Shown here in pieces: positions 11,236 through 23,071 of a DNA stretch of 64,000 nt (position 1 is the first letter of the stretch; each line of letters opens with the position of its first letter). Made by a program: the position numbers and the translations under genes. The DNA is from Anthostomella pinea. Taxonomy: Eukaryota > Ascomycota > Sordariomycetes > Xylariales > Xylariaceae. The notes below the pieces were generated by a model. It worked only from the letters and a program-made list of their open reading frames with translations. It ran no database searches and was not told where the DNA came from. Location of the stretch: positions 4,030,001-4,094,000 of the forward strand of contig CAUWAG010000020.1 in NCBI GenBank assembly GCA_963556695.1, read 5' to 3'.

Positions 11236-13538
11236 ATGGCGGATCCCATGGAGCTTGACGAGCCGAGAGGTACCAAACGAAAAGACCCGCCGGCTTCAGG
11301 AGACGACAGCGCTCCTCGTCGCATCAAGGCGAGTTGGCGTCTCCCCCAACCGAATCCAGCAAGGCTGACCTTCCTTGTCCCCGGTAGGCACTGGATCCAG
11401 ATGTCGTCAACAAGATTGCTGCTGGCGAGATCATTGTTGCACCGGTACATGCCTTGAAGGAGTTGATCGAGAACGCAGTCGATGCCGGATCCACGTCGTT
11501 AGAGGTCCTCGTCAAAGACGGTGGCTTGAAACTACTGCAAATCACCGACAATGGCCACGGCATCGACGTGAGTTTGCCTTCGCCGACCCCTGCAGCCCTC
11601 GTCTTCCAGTGCTGATCTGTTCCACAGAAAGAAGACTTGGCCATTCTTTGTGAGAGATTTACCACCTCCAAACTCAAGAAGTTTGAAGATCTCAGCAGTA
11701 TCTGCACCTATGGCTTCCGAGGCGAGGCGTTGGCCAGTATCAGTCACATTGCCCACCTGACGGTGACAACGAAGACCAAGGACTCTGACTGCGCTTGGCG
11801 TGCTCACTACGACAGCGGCAAGCTAGCACCTGCGAAACCTGGCCATTCGTCTGAGCCGAAACCCACGGCAGGACGAGGTGGTACGCAGATTTCAGTCGAG
11901 GACCTGTTTTACAATGTTCCCACCCGACGCAGGGCTTTCAGGTCTACGTCGGACGAGTACAATAAGATCCTTGACATGGTAGGGCGGTACGCCATACACT
12001 GCTCCGGCGTGGCCTTTTCCTGTAAGAAGCATGGGGATTCTGGGACCTCAATCGCCGTCCAAACTCAAGCCTCGACCATAGACCGCATTCGCCAGATTCA
12101 CGGTGGTGGTGTTGCCAATGAGCTCATCGAGTTTGCCACATTTGACGATCGCTGGGGCTTCAAGGCTAGCGGATGGGCCACCAACGCCAATTATCACATC
12201 AAGAAGACGACTCTTTTGTTGTTCATCAACAACCGCAGTGTGGAATCATCAAACATCAAGAAGGCCGTGGAACAGACCTACTCCACATTCCTGCCCAAGA
12301 ATGGACACCCATTTGTTTACCTCAGCCTCGAAATCGACCCCCAGCGCGTCGACGTCAATGTCCACCCCACGAAACGAGAGGTCAACTTTCTCAACGAGGA
12401 TGAAATCATACAGGCCATCTGTGAAACAATTCGCGAGAAACTGGCAGCCGTGGACACGAGCCGCACATTCATGACGCAGACACTGCTTCCTGGCACCATT
12501 CTACCCAGCACCTCGTCGCAGCAGGATGTCGATGAACCTTCGACGAAAACGCCAAATACAACACGCAAGACTCCATATCGACCTAACGAAAACAACCTGG
12601 TTCGTACAGACGCCTCACTGCGGAAGATCACAAGCATGTTCCCCTCAGCCTCCAAGTCTCCAGCACCTGGTGCACCACCCAACGAATCAGGTGACGGGGG
12701 TCTTGATCCTAGATATGAGATCACGGATCGAGAGCCAGTATTCTGTCGTCTCACAAGTGTACGTGAGCTACGTACTGCAGTCAGGGATGGCATGCATCAT
12801 GAACTGACCGAGATCTTTGCGAACCACACTTTCGTGGGCATTGTTGACGAAAAACGACGGCTCGCCGCTATCCAAGGAGGGGTTAAACTCTTCCTCGTCG
12901 ACTACGGCCGTGCGTGTTTCGAATACTTCTACCAGGTCGGGCTGACCGATTTTGGTAACTTTGGCGTGATCAAGTTCCAACCTTCACTTGATTTACGAGA
13001 GTTGCTCTCCATAGCGGCCGAGCACGAGAAAGCAACCGCTGCGGATGGCGAGCTGGCTGACGATGACGACTTCGACGTGGGCGAGGTCGTGGATGCTGTG
13101 GCCAATCAGCTGGTGGAAAGAAGGGAGATGTTGCTTGAGTATTTCAATCTCGAGATCTCTCCCGCTGGTGAGTTGCTGAGCATCCCACTCCTCATGAAAG
13201 GTTACACTCCCCCCTTGTCAAAGTTGCCTCAGTTCTTGCTTCGTCTCGGTCCACACGTGAACTGGACAGATGAAAAGGGGTGCTTTGAGACCTTTCTGCA
13301 GGAGCTCGCTACCTTTTGGGTCCCGGAGCAGCTGCCCTCCCTGCCAGGTAACGACCACGCGGATGAGGATATTCCCCATGAGATCAAGGCCAGAAGAGCC
13401 CAGATCCGACGGGCAGTGGAGCATATCTTCTTCCCGGCGTTCAAGGCAAGACTGGTAGCGACCAAGTCATTCATGAAGGGCGGCATACTGGAACTCGCCG
13501 ATTTGAAGGGGTTGTACAGAGTATTCGAGAGATGTTGA
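11236..13538 (+). CDS. MLH1: DNA mismatch repair protein Mlh1 (MutL homologue)
   Basis: Nuclear MutL-family ATPase that pairs with PMS-type partners in mismatch repair and meiotic crossing-over. Exons are 11236-11328, 11388-11567 and 11628-13538, giving 727 aa, a normal length. Intron 1 (59 nt) has a GC donor (AAG|GCGAGT); intron 2 is 60 nt. Visible GHKL ATPase motifs are [12 protein letters not shown] (residues about 54-65, catalytic Glu), DNGHGI (about 84-89) and TYGFRGEAL (about 117-125). The transducer includes the conserved [10 protein letters not shown] stretch. After a polar linker comes the Mlh1 C-terminal dimerisation domain, and the chain ends in FERC, the hallmark terminus that separates Mlh1 from Pms1/Pms2 and Mlh3. 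The N-terminal 31 residues are a charged extension. The start is the first ATG in frame with the conserved block. Confidence 0.96.
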
Positions 13539-14874
13539 GACGTGCGCTGAGGATCTGATACCCATTGCTACTGAAAATTCCGGTGTTGCAACGTACCACT
13601 GTCAGCTATACCATACATCCTTCTTCCTGTCGCTACAGAGCTACTGGCTCGATTCTAGCCGGAGGGTACTTAATAGTATGAATATCAATGCTGCGTGGAC
13701 TGGGTCACGTACCACTGGTGATATGCTGTGTGACCAGTATACCACACGAGGATCACTCCATTGTATGTCACTTAGCATCTGCACAGGCAGGAAGGTACAG
13801 GCAGGATTTCAGGTGGGCACAATCTCACGCTTGTTTCCATCATGCGAGCGATGCTGCTGCTGGCATACATACCTCAATACTCGAAGTAAATACTGAGCTG
13901 TGACCTCAGTAGTACCGTATCCTCAATGAAGGGTCTCACCTACGAGCCTGGATGGGTGTATATCTCACCCCGAAGATCATCAACCGTAGCACCGCCAACA
14001 GAGATAAGAGCCCAAGTGAGCCAAGAAGCCGTCCGTCGATCCTCTGCCGCACAGGTACAGGCCCATCGGATAGTTGCTTTAATATTGATTCCTAGGGGTT
14101 CTTTCGTCGCACAATTAGGAATGTTATCAACGACGTATGCCATTGGAGCCCTTATTAAAGGGGGGTGAGTGGGGCGCAGCTTCGTAGCTTCATCACGATA
14201 TAGGGGAGGGGGATGCGGCCTCAGGCACATGTCGAATGTTCGGGCACCACTGTATTGTGCTGTCTCAAGTCACCTGTTTAAGGTATCGCCGAAGCGATAT
14301 CACAGCCATTCGTCAAATCACATTTCAGAAGTCAACACCAGCAAATATCATCATGAAAGTACCATCGCCATTTCTGTGTTCTGCGCGCAAAAGCGCACTA
14401 CCTATGTACCTGACCGACTTCTGTAGAATCCACCAAGCACGAGGCGGCGCGGAGTACTCTAGACCAGAGCCGATATCTAAGGTAGAGAAAAGTGAAGGAA
14501 TCGAGAAAGAGACCGCGATACGCAACGCAATGCAAGATGCAGTGCAAAACCCTGTTCATGCCAACTCCCAAATAACGAACCCCCCAAGTGAAGTAAATTT
14601 CCTCCTGATTGGATGGTGTGGTATGTGTGAGATGGGTAGGGGTTGGGTATAGGTGCCCGATGCACAATGGTGTATGACGAAGTAGGGTGATGTAGAGGAG
14701 GTATGGAGTAGGCGGTAAGAGTGACGGATGCATGATACATGATGCGCAATGCACGATTAAAATTCCGACGAAACGGTCCTGAAGTCGTGATACGCGCAAG
14801 GCGGCAAGGAGATGAGACCCGGTGAGGTGAGCACTCATCCAAGCCGTGCAAAGCATCGTCGCAGCTCCATCAGC
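13539..14874. other. Intergenic, convergent genes
   Basis: This separates the 3' ends of MLH1 and the leftward Myb/SANT-like gene. No recognisable coding family, RNA gene or repeat was found, so it is probably the two 3' UTRs plus non-coding DNA. Confidence 0.5.
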
Positions 14875-15676
14875 CTAGACCTCGTCGTCATCGGCTTCCT
14901 CGGCAGCGCCTTCATCCTTGACCTCAGCCTTGACCTCAGCTTTGACCTCAGCTTTGACCTCAGCCTTGACGGCAGAGTCAGCCTTGGAGTCGCCGTCCTC
15001 GACCTTGGCAGCAGACAGCACGGCCTTCTTAGCAGGGGCGCGGCGCTGGCGCTTCGGGGCGGGAGAAGGCTCCTCTGGTGTGGTGTTAGTACTTGTGCTG
15101 CTGGGTGAGGGGGAAGAGGAGAGGGTGGTGGTAGTGGTGGTGGTAGTGGTGGGTAGTTAGGGAGTGGAAGGTTACTTACCGTTGCCATCGGCATCAAAGT
15201 CAGCGACCGGGTCAGCCTTCTTGGCGCGCTTTCGACCGCCGTTGGTAGTTGCTGTGAATAGTCAGTGAGTTGCAACTGTGATGATGATGAGGTACATGTA
15301 AGGATCAAATGGAACTCACCAGCGCTGGAAGCACCGGAAGCAGGCGCCTTCTTGCGCTTCGGAGTCGGGGTGGCAGGTACGGAACCGTCACCGGCGGCAG
15401 TCGCGCCACCATTATTCTCAAACTCAGCGGCCTCCTTCCTGATGTGCGCGACCTGGTGGCTGAGTGACTTGGGGGTGCGGCCGGGCATCGCAAGACCATT
15501 GAGGTTGATGGAACCGCCGTTGTCGGTCAGCTGCTTGATGATCTTGCTCATCAGGAGGGCCTGATGATTGTGAGCCATGGACATACGTGAGTCGTTATTG
15601 TACTGGGTGCAGATTGACTTACGCGCTCGCCGTCAGTCCACTTGCTGGCAGAAGCCTTGCCGTTGGCGTCGGACAT
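14875..15676 (-). CDS. Lys/Ala-rich Myb/SANT-like chromatin-type protein
   Basis: Small, probably nuclear protein of 188 aa. Exons, read leftward, are 15676-15623, 15560-15320, 15251-15180 and 15074-14875; introns are 62, 68 and 105 nt with consensus GTAAGT/GTGAGT donors and a perfect TACTAAC before the last acceptor. Residues about 10-65 carry a Trp-led helical segment (KWTDGE ... GRTPKSLSHQ ... IRKEA) that fits a Myb/SANT-like DNA- or histone-binding fold. The remainder is basic and Ala/Pro-rich like a histone H1 tail, with four tandem KAEV units and an acidic end (EEADDDEV). The family is widespread in filamentous ascomycetes but poorly characterised. Intron 3 contains a GGTGGTAGT-type microsatellite. 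Frame and all splice junctions are consistent; the exact function is inference. Confidence 0.85.
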
Positions 15677-16520
15677 CTTGCTGAGATGTTGTAGAGAATT
15701 GGTTGTTTGATTGAGATAGGTGGTGGTGCTGGCTTGTGTTGTCAGTGGTTGTGGTCGATGAATGTGAGTGGAAGTCAAGTGCGGGAGGCAGAGGTAAGAT
15801 GGAAGTGGAAAAGTAGTCGAGGTGCTGGAGATGAATGGTAGGAGAGAACGGTCTAGGGAATGGAGGTAGAGAATGGAGGATGAACCATGGGGACCAAAGG
15901 TGAGGGGGTCTGGAGTAGGATGCTTGAGGAGGGTAAGGTGAGAGTGCAGTGATGGGGGGCACGCCTGGGGTTGCCACTGTAGGTAGAATGTTCACATTGA
16001 TGGTAGACGGGGGTTTCTGTAGGTCTCTGGGCAGAGGTACTCACCTGATCAACCGTTGAGGTCAGGAATCAAGCGTCTCGATAGAGGCTGGTCACTGCAG
16101 ATGAAGAGGGTTGATAAGTAGGTGTGTGACCGAGGAGGAAGTAGTTGGTTGGTAAGTGTGTGAGTAGATGAAGGGGGAAGATTGGATGTGGGAGATGTTG
16201 GGTAGGGAGGTGTGCAGGCACAGGTGGAAGTGGGTGTGGGAGATGGTCGCTTCACCCGGATATCAAGAAGGTCAGGGCATTGAGGTGAATGGAATTCTAA
16301 GAGAACGAGGGACGTGGATCAGATTGAGGGAATGGAGCGTGGGATGGAGACTTACGTGGTCAGAAGGCGGATGGGGTGGGAATATGGGTGGGGTGGGAAG
16401 GTTCTGAGATGTCGTATTGAAGCAGGACTCGGGGGGTGTAGCTGGGAAACGGGGCTATCAAAGATGGATAAGAACTGCAGAGCCACGGAAACCTCACTCA
16501 TGTAAAAAACCGGAGAGCTA

Positions 16521-16597
16521 GGGCGAGGGTACTTGTCGAGGGCAACCCACCAAGGGGCGAGGGTACTCGGCGAGGGCAACGGCGAGGGCAACCCACC
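16521..16597. repeat. Imperfect tandem duplication, GGCGAGGG units
   Basis: A block of about 34 bases beginning GGGCGAGGGTAC and ending GGCAACCCACC is followed by a longer second copy in which the word GGCGAGGGCAAC is itself doubled. It is non-coding. Confidence 0.7.
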
Positions 16598-18140
16598 CTG
16601 GTCCAGAATTGTGATATTGGCCGAGTCACATTGATCTCCCAGTACCTACATGGAAACTAGCTCGGGAACCACAAACAGGAAGCTACATGCCTTGAGAATC
16701 TGTGCATTCATGTTGCTGCCAGTACCCGCAGGACGTTGGGGTCACCCCAGACTTCTGATATACTGTTGTGCTGAGAGGGCAAGTCTTTGATTGGTTGGGA
16801 AACTCGGTCGATCTCGAGGGGTCCGTCTCGTATGCAGTCAAGTACACATGGGAAACTTTACGGAAGTACATCTTCACGTTGGACGTGATTCATATGGCTG
16901 AAAAGCACACAGGGTCAGCGGCTCAGCCTGCATGTAGCCTACCTAAGGGACCTAGGAAGACACCATTGGCAACGAAGATTCACAATCAGTGGGTGCTAGA
17001 CAGAAAGCCATAGTTGTAAACGAAGGGAATAAACACAGGCCAACACATATGTGGTGCAATGACCACAGTTCACATACAGCTTGGCAGCAAAACCACCCCA
17101 TCACGTCAAGCACACGATGTACTGACCAAGGCTAACACAAAGAGGCAACACTCGCAAAGTATTTACTTCTCGTGAACGGTGAAATGGCAGTAGGTAGGGA
17201 GAACAGTCCTGTTCAAGCTAGCTGCATGGAATGGCCAGGCTCAGCCGAGAAAATGCAACGTGTAGTGGACCACAGAGCAGCCACAAGCTACCTCACCTGC
17301 GAAGTTCTGATGCGTATCTGCACTCCTGGCCACAATTTGGTACTCAAAGGAATCGACTGTCTTCTGTCTCATTCTGGGATGATAGGTGGGCTGAACTTAG
17401 AAAGAGATGAAGCAGCAAGAACATGGGCCTTGTGAACGCGTGCGTTGCAGACAGAAGGTTGACGAGGCGATCACATGACTGAGATGTAACCAAGGCAGGT
17501 GCAAATGCGTCATTGACGTTCACTTGAAGCCCACCGGATTGTAGGAAGGTAATGTCCTGGATCGAGCGAATCGGTCACGTATATACATGACGTGTATATG
17601 TAGGAAGCCGCAGCCAGCCCCGGTGGTGGATATACTGCATGTACCGTCAAGGGTTCTTGAGCCTGAGACTCCAACCATGACAACAACACTTCTCAAAGAA
17701 GATTGTTATCACGAAAGACTGACAGGAAGGTAGGACTGATGCATATTGATAATGAAGTCTTTGCAAGGTAGGAAGGGTATGATCAGGATGGTCCGTTTGC
17801 CTTCAGTCAGTTTCTGGCTGATTCGCAACGAACAAAGATTGTTGTGGTGTATCGAGCAAGACAGACAGTAGGTCGGCCAGGTTGACGCAAACCTTTGACT
17901 GGCAGAGTAGAAAGTTCCAGCTTCCAATGTTCGCCTGAAGCAAAGTGACTCGGTTGCTCAAAGCGTTGATGGTTGAAGTTGGGCAGTTTCATTACCTTGT
18001 GGATCCCAGCCACTGGATGCAGCCACCAGTACCTTATCGGATCTCCTGTCATCCAGGGCGTTCTACGATAAGGTTACCTGGCATGGCTGCCCCAGGTGAC
18101 AGGAACCAACCCACTGTAATTTAGGTATTTAGATACTTCT

Positions 18141-18163
18141 CGGATGGGATCCCTTCCCATCCG
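18141..18163. repeat. Inverted repeat, 9-bp arms
   Basis: CGGATGGGA (18141-18149) is matched by its exact reverse complement TCCCATCCG (18155-18163) around a 5-nt loop. It lies in intergenic DNA with no gene within 700 bp. Confidence 0.75.
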
Positions 18164-18907
18164 AACGTAACCAAGCACCAACCAGAATACAGATCATCCC
18201 AACCGAGACTTGTGATAGATCTCTGTTCTGGTTCCGCTACCACAAAGGCACAACCTGCTGGGCTTGGCTGGAAACAGCCAGCGTGGAAACGAAGACGATG
18301 GTGCTTGGCGAGGCTACCTTAGTACCGTGCATAAGTATTAAGTCAGTCAGCCGGTTAGAAGCATGAGCTAAGTAAGATGTGGAGGCGGCCTGTCATCCCT
18401 GCTTCAGCTGCAAAACCACTGGGTACCCTTATTAAAGTTATTAATCATCCGCAGCCAGATCCTTCGCGATCAGCAAGGGCTCCTGTGCGCGCCATTCTCT
18501 TCTTCGAGTCCGTTCATCGTCGAACCAACTGGGCGATACGGTTCCATCCATCAAATTGAATTGGTTGATGTGCGACCAACGACTCAATTCCATCGCCCTG
18601 TCTCCCCGTCCCGATGTGGCAGCTTGTGAATCACAGCGTGTGTAAAGTGAATGCCCGGCCGGGTTGTTCGTCTTCCCAGTCAACCAAGTGCAGTCGGCGC
18701 TGAATGAGTCGCCTTTTCTCTCGGCGCATCCTGAGCCACGCAGACTCAAGTCTTGCTCGATCAGTCCAACGGCTTCCGCGATTCGCCAGGTTCGGATTGA
18801 ACCCGCAGCCGTCTTATACCCGCGCAATCGACCTCCGCTCCCTTTCGACACGCTCTCTTCGCCAATTCACCACCGTATTTCGCTGTTCTCGCCAACCCAC
18901 CGTCAAC

Positions 18908-21900
18908 ATGAATGGCACCAGTCCCACGTCGTCAAGGGCGAAGCGGAAGCAGGGCCCCTTCCCTGCCGACGAACGTCCGCATAAACAACTCCGACAGGCC
19001 TTGAACGGCAAGATATCCCCGAGCGAGAACACCCCCGATGCCGAGATGGGAAGCTTCTTGGACAAGGGCGATCTGACCGACGACGAATTGGCCGTCTTCT
19101 ACCCACCGCAACCTGCTGCTGCCGATACCGCAGAGTGGCAGGCCACGATAGAGAACGTCGTAAGGAATGTGGTCTCCATTCGTTTCTGCCAGACATGCTC
19201 TTTCGACACAGATGCCGCCTGCGCCAGCGAGGCCACCGGGTTTGTCGTCGATGCCGAGAAGGGTTATATCCTCACGAATCGACATGTCGTTGGCTCTGGG
19301 CCGTTCTGGGGCTACATTGTGTTCGACAACCATGAGGAAGTGGACGCTTTTCCTGTCTACCGCGATCCTGTTCACGACTTTGGTATCCTACGGTTCGATC
19401 CGAAAGCCATCAAATACATGCCCCTTTCGGCTCTGACACTCCGCCCGGACCTTGCAAAAGGCATGTCTTCGCCCCCGAATACCCAAGTCCGAGCCCCTTT
19501 TGAAGCTCTGTTATACTAACATCATACGTAGTTGGTGTTGAGATCAGAGTTGTTGGTAATGATGCAGGCGAGAAGCTCAGTATTCTTTCTGGTGTTATCA
19601 GCCGTCTCGACCGAAACGCCCCCGAGTATGGTGAAGGATATAGTGATTTCAACACCTGCTACTACCAAGCAAACGCAGCAGCTAGTGGAGGTAGCTCGGG
19701 CAGTCCTGTCGTTGATATCGATGGCTTTGCTATAGCTCTACAAGCTGGTGGGAGATCTGATGGTGCCTCTACAGACTATTTCTTGCCACTAGACCGCCCT
19801 CTTCGGGCGTTGCGTTGTATACAGGAAGGGCAGCCTGTCGAACGCGGCAGTATTCAATGCCAGTTCCTGCTGAAGCCCTTCGACGAATGCCGCCGGCTTG
19901 GCCTCACACAGGCGTGGGAAGCCGAAGTCCGAAAAACGTTCCCCAAGGAGACCAATATGCTTGTTGCCGAGATCGTCCTTCCTGAAGGACCTTCGCACAA
20001 TAAAATCGAGGAGGGTGATGTTCTATTAAAAGTCAACGGCGAGATGATTACCCAGTTCATTCGTCTAGACGATATATTGGACTCGAGCGTGGGAAAGATC
20101 ATCCGGGTGACCCTTCAACGAGGAGGCGAAGATATTGATACTGATGTCCCGGTTGGAAATCTGCATGACATCACCCCGGACCGCTTCGTTACTGTAGCCG
20201 GAGCAAGTTTTCACGACCTGTCTTACCAGCAAGCACGTCTCTACGGCGTTGCTTGCAAGGGTGGAGGTGTCTTTGTCTGCGAATCCACCGGGTCATTCCG
20301 CTTCGAAAGTGCAGACAACGGCTGGATGATCCAGAGCGTGGACCAGAAGAAGACACCTGACTTGAACGCCTTCATAGAGGCGATGAAACAGATCCCGGAT
20401 AGGAAGCGAGTGGTGGTTACCTATAAGCACCTCCGTGACCTGCATACGCTCAACACCACCATCATCAACGTTGATCGGCACTGGTCGACCAAGATGCGCC
20501 TGGCAGTACGAAACGATGTGACGGGGCTATGGGACTTCACAGACATCGCCGACGCCATTCCACCAGAGGCTCCTGTGCCTCGAAAGGGCGCGTTTATTCA
20601 GTTAGAGCATACCTCTCACCCTGCCGTGGCCGAATTGGTCCAAAGCTTTGTGCGTGTTAACTGCACTATGCCATTGAAGCTGGATGGATTTCCCAGAAAC
20701 CGGAAATGGGGCATGGGCCTGGTGATCGACGCGGAGAACGGTCTGGTGGTGATATCAAGAGCAGTCGTCCCCTACGATCTGTGCGACATCTACATTACCA
20801 TCGCGGACTCCATCGTGGTTCAAGGCGAAGTCATCTTCATGCATCCGCTCCAGAACTACGCCATCATCCAGTACGACCCGAAGCTCGTCGACGCGCCAGT
20901 CCAAAGTGCAAGGCTAGGCAACGATACCATCACCCAAGGTGCTTCGACGACATTCATTGGTTACAACCGAAGTGGACGAATCGTCCATGCGGCCACCACA
21001 GTGACCGAAGTCACGGCAGTTGCCATTCCTGCAAACTCGGGTGCGCCGAGGTACCGTGCCACCAATGTTGACGCTATCACCGTGGACACAAGTCTTAGTG
21101 GACAGTGCGGTAGTGGAGTGCTGGTCGATAAGGAGGGCACTGTACAGGCGTTGTGGCTTACCTATCTCGGTGAGCGATCGCATGGCTCAAGAGATGAGGA
21201 GTACCACCTGGGCCTTGCCACACCAACTCTGCTCCCGGTGATTTCCCAGATCCAGCAAGGACAGACACCCAAGCTGCGTATGCTCTCGATGGAGTTCCGT
21301 GCTATTGCCATGTCTCAAGCGCGCGTCATGGGTGTACCTGAGGATTGGATTCATCAAGTCTCGCTGGCCAACAAGCACAGTCACCAGCTGTTCATGGTTT
21401 CGAAACGCACTTTCGAGCGCGGCCACCACCCCAACGTCCTGCTCGAGAGTGATATCATCCTGACCCTCAACGGAAAGATGATTACTCGTGTGTCTGAATT
21501 GGATGTTATGTACTCGCATGAGGTTCTCGACGCCGTTATCGTTCGTGAGAGCCAAGTGATGCAACTGAGTGTTCCCACGGTACCCGCAGACAATGTCGAG
21601 ACAGACCACACCATCTCATTTTGTGGCGCTGTGTTGCACGTCCCGCACCTGGCCGTCAGACAACAGATCAGCAAGCTGCACAGCGAAGTATACGTATCTG
21701 CGCGAAGCAGGGGTTCGCCAGCATATCAGTACGGACTGGCGCCCACGAATTTCATCACCCACGTCAACGGAAAGAAGACGCCGGATCTAGAGGCCTTCCT
21801 GGAGAACGTGGTCAAGATCCCGGATAACACCTGTAAGACACTCCCCTCGTTCCCCGATTGTCAACAATGACGCGCTTTATCCGGATATGTTGGCTAATGC

Positions 21901-22158
21901 TCATCCCTTCTCCCAGACTTCCGCCTCAGGGCCGTGACGTTTGACAACGTCCCGTGGGTCATCACCATGAAGAAGAACGAGCACTACTTCCCGACGATGG
22001 AGTGGATCAAGGACGGCTCGGAGCCGTGCGGCTGGCGGCGCGTCACCTACGAGAGCAACGGCAAGGCGGTCGAGGGCGAGCCCATCGACGGCATGATGCC
22101 CGTCAACAGCGAGGATGTCGGCGATGGGGACGACGACGGTGGCGACGGCGGTATATAA
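18908..22158 (+). CDS. NMA111: Nma111, HtrA-type nuclear serine protease
   Basis: Pro-apoptotic tandem HtrA-like serine protease with PDZ domains, mainly nuclear in yeast. Exons are 18908-19460, 19532-21832 and 21917-22158, giving 1031 aa, normal for the family. Intron 1 (71 nt) uses a GC donor (AAAAG|GCATGT) and an ACTAAC branch site; intron 2 is 84 nt. The first protease unit has the full triad: His126 in TNRHVVGSG, Asp157 in HDFGILRF and Ser240 in [12 protein letters not shown] repeats follow, then a second, degenerate protease-like half, the usual Nma111 arrangement. The basic N-terminus (AKRKQG, HKQLRQ) suits nuclear import. The start was chosen at MNGTS because family members begin there. 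An in-frame ATG at 18704 would add 68 Arg-rich residues resembling a mitochondrial presequence. Confidence 0.95.
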
Positions 22159-23071
22159 GCGGATGGATTGACGGACGGATAGACAGACTCCTCTGGGAGG
22201 CAGTTGGTGCGCATGTGGGCTTGTTGCGTGGATGCATCCACGCTGGGACTGCTTGCGACATGTGCGCGTGCGATCTCTCATACGAGTTGCAGAAGAATAT
22301 AGAGGAAGCAACCTTGTAATATAAATGGACTCATTGAAAGACTTGACAAGTCACCAGCTGGCCACTGTCGATGAATACTATGTGAGGCTTCAGGAAAACC
22401 TTCGTGTCGGATTGTACTGGCCGAGACGTGGAGTGAATGTTGGCTTTCCGTCTTATTTGCGTCTGAACCCCTATTCCTTCATCGTAACATCGAGCCTTGT
22501 CTTCAGTCGCAGCAAAGGTCGGATCAACACCGAGCTCATCAAATCCACTTTTACACAGACGGGTCATGGTTTTCTTCATGTCTTGTCATTTTGTACCTTA
22601 AGGGAATGATATTACCGTAGACAAGCTGGGGTAAAACTATGTAGTGAGGTCCTGCATGTACAGGGTAGGTATGTACTCTAGGTGCGCCCCTGGACCCCGT
22701 AGTCCACCAAGCTCCTCTTCCCCCTATTAGGGAGGCTAGCCTCGATTACGGATTCTCCGTGTCCTCGAACGGTAACCAGACGAGGCTACATCGTAAGCCC
22801 CGAGTCCAGCAGATGCGAGTTGGACAGCTCCAAACGCATTACGCAAGGGCGCGTCTACGATGCAAAATGGGTCTCTTCACCCAATGAAAGACCAAGAGTC
22901 GATCGAGTTCCGGCGTGGCGAGAGGCATCGATAACGGGCGAAGAACAAGTTCTCAGACCTCTCCACGGGAAAGTTCGTAGCCGTTCATTATGATCAGATC
23001 GTGCGCTTTTGTCGTGATATGTCGTTTTCGCCTCCCACTCATTCGCATTGGTGCTCCGTGAGACACATACC
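22159..23071. other. Intergenic, convergent 3' ends
   Basis: This contains the 3' flanks of NMA111 and the GPI-protein gene. A 94-codon ATG-initiated frame at 22325-22609 has no family signature and lies where the NMA111 3' UTR is expected, so it is not called as a gene. Confidence 0.5.

Larger units (their letters stand above)
15677..18907. other. Gene-free stretch of 3.2 kb between divergent genes
   Basis: The part next to 15676 (to about 16400) is strongly CT-rich when read leftward, typical of a highly expressed fungal promoter and leader. Imperfect GGCGAGGG-type repeats occupy 16521-16597 and a 9-bp hairpin lies at 18141-18163. I found no gene between 16.6 and 18.7 kb. An in-frame ATG at 18704 could extend NMA111. 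Confidence 0.5.

Noticed and set aside
14835..15584. 249-codon uninterrupted frame on the minus strand
   Set aside because: It starts inside intron 1 and reads through the introns of the Myb/SANT-like gene; the spliced product has consistent junctions and a sensible C-terminus in another frame.
22325..22609. ATG-initiated 94-codon frame after NMA111
   Set aside because: It lies where the NMA111 3' UTR is expected, ends without any recognisable feature and has no family resemblance.
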